Positions 60,053-64,000 of a stretch of 64,000 nucleotides of DNA are shown here, piece by piece (positions within the stretch are counted from its first letter, which is position 1; each line of letters begins with the position of its first letter). Location of the stretch: assembly GCF_011605345.1 (NCBI RefSeq), contig NZ_JAAOXM010000010.1, positions 124,001-188,000 of the forward strand, read 5' to 3'. A program made the position numbers and the translations under genes. The DNA is from Burkholderia sp. D-99. Its GTDB lineage: Bacteria > Pseudomonadota > Gammaproteobacteria > Burkholderiales > Burkholderiaceae. The notes below the pieces were generated by a model. That model was not told where the DNA came from and ran no database searches. It was given only the letters and a program-made list of their open reading frames with translations.

Positions 60053-60380
60053 AGCGCGCGGCAGGCGCGCCGGCCGCCCTCGCCTGAGCGCTTGAGCGCT
60101 TGAGCGCTTGAGCGCTTGAGCGCTTGAGCGCTTGAGCGCCTGAGCGCCTGAGCGCCTGAGCACCTGAGCACCTGCGCGCCTGAGCACCTGCGCGCCTGAG
60201 CTCCTGAGCTCCTGAGCTCCTGAGCTCCTGAGCTCCTGAGCTCCTGAGCTCCTGAGCTCCTGAGCTCCTGGGCTCCTGACCGCCTGCGCGCCTGAGCGCC
60301 TGAGCGCCTGAGCGCCTGAGCGCCTGACCGCCTGCGCGCCTGAGCGCCTGACCGCCTGACCGCCGATGCGTGCGCGTCGC
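60053..60380. other. Intergenic region filled by tandem repeat
   Basis: 328 bp between the convergent ends of the kinase and the ABC permease genes. Positions 60084-60363 are one uninterrupted 8-bp tandem repeat, described separately; the remaining bases are ordinary GC-rich spacer. Open frames that cross it on either strand encode low-complexity repeats and are not supported as genes. Confidence 0.85.
60084..60363. repeat. 35-copy 8-bp tandem repeat
   Basis: Exactly 280 bp in perfect 8-bp phase with no insertion or deletion. Variants occur in blocks: CTGAGCGC, six TTGAGCGC, two CTGAGCGC, CTGAGCAC mixed with CTGCGCGC, nine consecutive CTGAGCTC, one CTGGGCTC, then CTGACCGC, CTGCGCGC and CTGAGCGC variants. 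Many units contain or create palindromes (GAGCTC, AGCGCT). Block homogeneity suggests expansion by strand slippage. Confidence 0.97.
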
Positions 60381-61421
60381 TCAGCGGCGCCTCAACAACG
60401 CGACGAAGAACAGGCTGCCGAACATCGCGGTCACGATCCCGATCGGCAGATCCTCCGGCGCCGCGAGCGTGCGCGCGGCCACATCGGCCCACACGAGCAG
60501 GATCGCGCCGGTCAGCGCGGCAACCGGCAGCAGCCTGCCGTGCTCGGCACCGACGACGCGACGGCACAGATGCGGCGTCACGAGCCCGACGAAGCCGATC
60601 GCCCCGCTCACCGCCACCATCGCGCCCGTCGCGAACGACGCGACAACGAAGACCTCGCGCCGCATCCGCGCGCTCGGCACCCCGAGCCCGGCTGCGGCGA
60701 CGTCGCCCGACATCAGCGCATTCAGTTCGCGCCGGCGCGCATACAACGCGCCGCCGGCGAGCGCCGCGCAGACGGCCGGCACCGGCAGCAGATCCCAGCG
60801 TGCGAGCCCGACGCCGCCGAGCATCCAGAACAGCACCGACGACGCGGCGCGCTGATCGCCGAGATACAGCAGCAGGTTGCCGAACGCGGCCATCATGAAC
60901 GACACCGATACGCCCGCGAGCAGCAGCCGGTCGGATTCGAGCCGGCCGCGCCGGTAAGCGAGCGCCACGACGCAGGCGGTCGCCGCGAGCGCGCCCGCGA
61001 AGGCGGCGGCCGACAGCGTGAACGGGCCGAATGCCGCGCCGGCCAGCACGGTGACCGCGACGGCGCCGAGCATCGCGCCCGCGCTCACGCCGAGCAGGTG
61101 CGGATCGGCCAGGCGGTTCGCGGTCGCCGCCTGCAGCGACACCCCGACCGCCGCCAGCGTCGCGCCGACGATCGCGGCGAGCAGCGCGCGCGGCATCCGG
61201 ATCAGCCACACGATGCTGTCGTCGCCCGCCCCCGCCGCGAGCGCGCCGGCCTCGCCGAACGCCGGCACGAGGTGCATGACGACGATCCGCACCGCGGCCG
61301 GCATCGCGATCGGCGCCGGACCAAATGCAGCCGACGCGACGATCGACACGATCAGCAACAGCGCCAGTACCGGCAGCACCATGCGCATGGCGGGCCGCGA
61401 TGCACGCACGGGCACGCTCAT
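60381..61421 (-). CDS. FecCD-family ABC transporter permease
   Basis: 346 residues, about ten membrane helices, with the family signatures ANRLADPHLLGVSAGAMLGA and GAIGFVGLVTPHLCRRVVG plus the coupling segment near the ATPase. It imports ferri-siderophore, haem or cobalamin across the inner membrane with the ATPase and binding protein encoded upstream. ATG 61421 overlaps the stop of the binding-protein gene. Last gene of the operon, ending just before the 8-bp repeat. Confidence 0.93.
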   Translation of the reverse strand: MSVPVRASRPAMRMVLPVLALLLIVSIVASAAFGPAPIAMPAAVRIVVMHLVPAFGEAGALAAGAGDDSIVWLIRMPRALLAAIVGATLAAVGVSLQAATANRLADPHLLGVSAGAMLGAVAVTVLAGAAFGPFTLSAAAFAGALAATACVVALAYRRGRLESDRLLLAGVSVSFMMAAFGNLLLYLGDQRAASSVLFWMLGGVGLARWDLLPVPAVCAALAGGALYARRRELNALMSGDVAAAGLGVPSARMRREVFVVASFATGAMVAVSGAIGFVGLVTPHLCRRVVGAEHGRLLPVAALTGAILLVWADVAARTLAAPEDLPIGIVTAMFGSLFFVALLRRR

Positions 61422-62446
61422 CGCACCGGGCCGGCGAACGCGGCCGGATACAGCGCACGCGCCAGCGTCTCGACGGCCGCGACATTCTCGGGGCCCGGCG
61501 TCGCCGCATCGTATGGAATCACGATGAAGCGCCGGTCGCGGATCGCGGCCACGCGCGCGAGCGCCGGCTGGCTCAGCAGGGACTGCTGCTTCTGCGCTGC
61601 CGTCACGGCCGAATAGTCGACGATCACGATCACCTGCGGATCGCGCGCCACCACGCTTTCCCAGCTCACCTGCGTCCAGCTGCGCGGCAGGTCTGCCATC
61701 ACGTTGCGCGCCCCGGCCGCCGCAAGCAGCGCGCTCGGCATCGCGAGAGCGCCGGCCGTCATCGGCTTGTCGGTGCCGCTGTCGTAGACGAACACGCGCA
61801 ACGGCTCCGGATGCCCGATCGCGCGCGCCACCGCCGCAAGACGTGCGCGCATCGCGGCCACGACCTGCGCGGCGCGTGCGTCGACACCGAAGATCCGGCC
61901 GAGATTGTTCAGGTCGCGGAACACGTCGTCGAACGACGCGCCCGCCTGCTTCATCACGTGCGAGCACGATTCGGTCAGCTCGTACGTCCGGATGCCGAAC
62001 GGCGCGAGCGTCGCGGGCGTCACCGGGCCGCCGACATGCATCCCGTAGTTCCAGCCCGCGAGATAGAAGTCGGCGCGCGCGGCCACCAGCACTTCGCGCG
62101 ACGGATACTGGCTCGCCAGTTCGGGCACGCCGCGCAACGCGTCGCGCACGCGCGCGGTGCCCGTCTTCCACCCGCCGATGCCCGTGTAGCCGACGAGCCG
62201 GTCCTTCAGGCCGAGCACGAGCATCATCTCGGTCAGGTTCACGTCGTTGCTCACCGCGCGCGTCGGCGCGCGTTCGAACGTCACGTCGCGATCGCAGCTG
62301 CGCACGGTAACGGGATACGCACCCGCATGAGCGGCCGTACAGCCGAGCACGGTCGCGGCAACCAGCCGGCGGGATATCGACGACAAAGCGGACGACAATT
62401 CGGACGACAAAGCGGAGAACGAGACAGGAAACGGCATGGTGGTCAT
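61418..62446 (-). CDS. Periplasmic substrate-binding protein of the ABC importer
   Basis: 342 residues of the FhuD/BtuF-like family. Signal peptide contains a Ser/Leu-rich stretch (ALSSELSSALSS) and ends near AAHA. The mature core has APTRAVSNDVNLTEMMLVLG, a typical N-lobe, and DPQVIVIVDY in the C-lobe. The start at 62446 overlaps the ATPase stop (ATGA); ATG 62437 is an alternative. The ligand is not determinable: siderophore, haem or corrinoid. Confidence 0.9.
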   Translation of the reverse strand: MTTMPFPVSFSALSSELSSALSSISRRLVAATVLGCTAAHAGAYPVTVRSCDRDVTFERAPTRAVSNDVNLTEMMLVLGLKDRLVGYTGIGGWKTGTARVRDALRGVPELASQYPSREVLVAARADFYLAGWNYGMHVGGPVTPATLAPFGIRTYELTESCSHVMKQAGASFDDVFRDLNNLGRIFGVDARAAQVVAAMRARLAAVARAIGHPEPLRVFVYDSGTDKPMTAGALAMPSALLAAAGARNVMADLPRSWTQVSWESVVARDPQVIVIVDYSAVTAAQKQQSLLSQPALARVAAIRDRRFIVIPYDAATPGPENVAAVETLARALYPAAFAGPVR

Positions 62447-63240
62447 TCCGGATGAAGCGGCGTGATGCGCGGCCGGCCCGTGACGGGATGGCGATCGACG
62501 AGCGCGGCGACGCCGAACACGTCGCGCAGCAGCGCTTCGGTCAGCACGTCGGCCGGCGTGCCCGATGCGACGACCCTGCCATGCGCGAGCACGTGGAGCC
62601 GGTCGCAATACGCGGCCGCGAGATTGAGGTCGTGAATCGTGGCGAGCGTCGCGATGCCGAGGCGCCGCACGCGCGCGAGCAGTTCGAGCTGATGGCGCAG
62701 GTCGAGATGGTTGGTCGGCTCGTCGAGCAGCAGCAGTTCAGGCTGCTGCGCGAGCGCGCGAGCCAGCAGCGCGCGCTGCTTCTCGCCGCCCGACAGCGAC
62801 GCGAAGCGTTGCGCGCGGCGCTCGACGAGGCCGACGTCGTGCAGCGCGGATTCGACGATCCGACGATCGTCGGCCGTCTCCGCGTCGAACGGCCGCTTGT
62901 GCGGCGTGCGCCCCATGTCGACCAGTTCGTCGACCGTCAGCCCGAAATCGTCCGGCGTCTCCTGCTGCAGCACCGCGATGCGCTGCGCGACCGCGCGCGG
63001 CCGCATGCGCCACACGTCCTGCGCGTCGAGCGCGACACGGCCCGCATCGGGCCGTGCGTAACGGAACACGCAGCGCAGCAGGCTCGTCTTGCCGCTGCCG
63101 TTCGGGCCGACCAGCCCGACGAACTCGCCTTCGGCCACGCTCAGCGTCACCGAATCGAGCACGGCGATCGCACCACCGGGAGACCAGCTCACGCGTTCGA
63201 TGTCGAGCATGTGGGCCACGGGAAGCTCGCCGCGCCGCAT
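62443..63240 (-). CDS. ABC transporter ATPase (FepC/BtuD-like)
   Basis: 265 residues. Walker A GPNGSGKTS, Q-loop LQQETPDD, signature LSGGEKQRA, Walker B LLLLDEPTNHLD and switch His (IHDLN) are all intact. ATG 63240 overlaps the receptor stop (TAATG), implying coupling; ATG 63210 (MLDIERVSW) begins the conserved core and is an alternative. It powers uptake with the FecCD permease. Confidence 0.93.
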   Translation of the reverse strand: MRRGELPVAHMLDIERVSWSPGGAIAVLDSVTLSVAEGEFVGLVGPNGSGKTSLLRCVFRYARPDAGRVALDAQDVWRMRPRAVAQRIAVLQQETPDDFGLTVDELVDMGRTPHKRPFDAETADDRRIVESALHDVGLVERRAQRFASLSGGEKQRALLARALAQQPELLLLDEPTNHLDLRHQLELLARVRRLGIATLATIHDLNLAAAYCDRLHVLAHGRVVASGTPADVLTEALLRDVFGVAALVDRHPVTGRPRITPLHPE

Positions 63241-64000
63241 TAGAAGCGCATCGTCGCGACGAGCTCCGCCGAGCGCGACGGGCCGAGCAGCCACTGCTCG
63301 CCGCCGTTCGACGTCGTCACCGCATACGTGCGGTTCGCGAGATTGCGCAGGTACAGCGCCAGCTCGGTGCGCGACGTCGGCTGCCAGCGCAGCGACGCAT
63401 CGAACACCGTGTACGACGGCACCTGCACACGGTTCGCGTCGTCGCCGTAAGTCGCGCCGACGTAACGCACACCTGCATTCGCCTGCCAGCGTTCGGCGAA
63501 CGCCCAGCCGAGCCACAGGTTCGCCGTCTGCTGCGGCACGTTGGCCGGCGCATTGTCGGCGCGCGACACCGTCGCACCGCCGACCTTCTGGTTGAACTCG
63601 TCATAACGCGCGCGCAGCAGCGCGACGTTCGCGTCGATCGTCCAGCCGTGCGGCAGCCGCGCGCCGCCTGTCAGCTCGATGCCGCGCGACGATTGCCGGC
63701 CGACCTGCTGGCGCAGCGCGGGATTGAACGGATCGGTGCTGAGCAGGTTGCGCTTCGTGATGTCGTACACCGCGAAGGTCCAGTACGCGCGGCCGTCGAG
63801 CAGCGTCTGCTTGACGCCGGCCTCCCACTGCTCGCCGGTCGCGAGCCGGTAGTTCGCCTGCGACGCGGACAGCGTCACAAGCGAGCCGAGGCCCTCCGCG
63901 CCCGTCGTGTACTGCGCATAGGCGCTGAGCGTCGGCGCGACTTCGAACACGAACCCGGTACGCCAGCCGACGTTCGCGAAGCGCTTGTCGAAGCCCGCGC
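63240..64000 (-). CDS. TonB-dependent receptor, C-terminal part (cut by window end)
   Basis: About 253 residues of the beta-barrel of a siderophore/cobalamin-type receptor are visible: EQWEAGVKQTLLDGRAYWTF, ANVPQQTANLWLGWAFAERW, LRNLANRTYAV and the terminal aromatic residue in LVATMRF. The frame is open to the last base, so the plug and signal lie beyond 64000. It leads an operon with ATPase, binding protein and permease; the whole is a complete outer- to inner-membrane import route. Confidence 0.92.
   Translation of the reverse strand, partial: AGFDKRFANVGWRTGFVFEVAPTLSAYAQYTTGAEGLGSLVTLSASQANYRLATGEQWEAGVKQTLLDGRAYWTFAVYDITKRNLLSTDPFNPALRQQVGRQSSRGIELTGGARLPHGWTIDANVALLRARYDEFNQKVGGATVSRADNAPANVPQQTANLWLGWAFAERWQANAGVRYVGATYGDDANRVQVPSYTVFDASLRWQPTSRTELALYLRNLANRTYAVTTSNGGEQWLLGPSRSAELVATMRF

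Noticed and set aside
60084-60363. Possible CRISPR array
   Set aside because: The repeat unit is 8 bp with no spacers, and there are no cas genes.
59683-61509. Minus-strand open frame running through the tandem repeat, encoding SGAQ-type repeats
   Set aside because: The 8-bp unit simply keeps all frames open; the frame overlaps the FecCD permease and the kinase gene and has shadow-like Arg-rich composition.

Overview
The window is high-GC (mostly about 65-72%), densely coded Gram-negative DNA. Its families (OmpC-type porin beginning QSSVTLYG, FecI/FecR/TonB receptor systems, orphan VgrG islands, AtuA/CitMHS operon, many LysR regulators) and its codon bias point to Burkholderia, most likely the B. 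cepacia complex. That placement is inference from gene content, as no rRNA or other taxonomic marker is present. I see no tRNA, rRNA, CRISPR array, insertion sequence or phage integrase.

Layout. 1-4.6 kb: end of a cellulose operon (bcsB, partial bcsZ) facing a divergent GAF-GGDEF diguanylate cyclase. 4.7-11.1 kb: a phospholipid module matching E. coli ynbABCD by domain content, split into two divergent arms and joined by an acyltransferase. 11.1-16.3 kb: a secreted protein and an uncharacterised operon (TPR-like protein, PcfJ-like protein, DUF1266 protein). 16.4-20.2 kb: LuxR regulator, chemoreceptor, nitrilase-family hydrolase. 20.3-24.3 kb: split AtuA-type operon with a CitMHS transporter and divergent LysR. 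24.3-26.5 kb: flavin reductase, VOC protein and a second LysR. 26.5-31.5 kb: Fur-box-controlled sigma factor, FecR, TonB receptor and a secreted protein. 32-34.8 kb: porin, then a lytic transglycosylase fused to a VirB9-like domain.

34.9-56.3 kb: an orphan type VI secretion (T6SS) tip-and-effector island, and the most notable part of the window. On the minus strand, from right to left, are three VgrG modules. Module C has VgrG, a DUF4123 adaptor, a DUF3304 lipoprotein and an intact Tle1-type lipase. Module B has a VgrG with a C-terminal HExxHxxGxxD metallopeptidase domain, followed by two paralogous exported proteins that are likely immunity proteins. Module A has VgrG, a DUF4123 adaptor, a DUF805 membrane protein, a DUF3304-like lipoprotein and a Tle1 relative whose catalytic Ser and His are both replaced. 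Divergently, a PAAR spike protein precedes a membrane-anchored ketosynthase-like protein. No T6SS sheath, baseplate or membrane-complex genes are present, so the island must be served by an apparatus encoded elsewhere.

56.3-64 kb: I78-like lipoprotein, MipA/OmpV outer-membrane protein divergent from an RstA/RstB-like two-component system with a 10-bp-phased direct repeat between them, an uninterrupted 35-copy 8-bp tandem repeat, and a TonB receptor/ABC importer operon cut by the window end.
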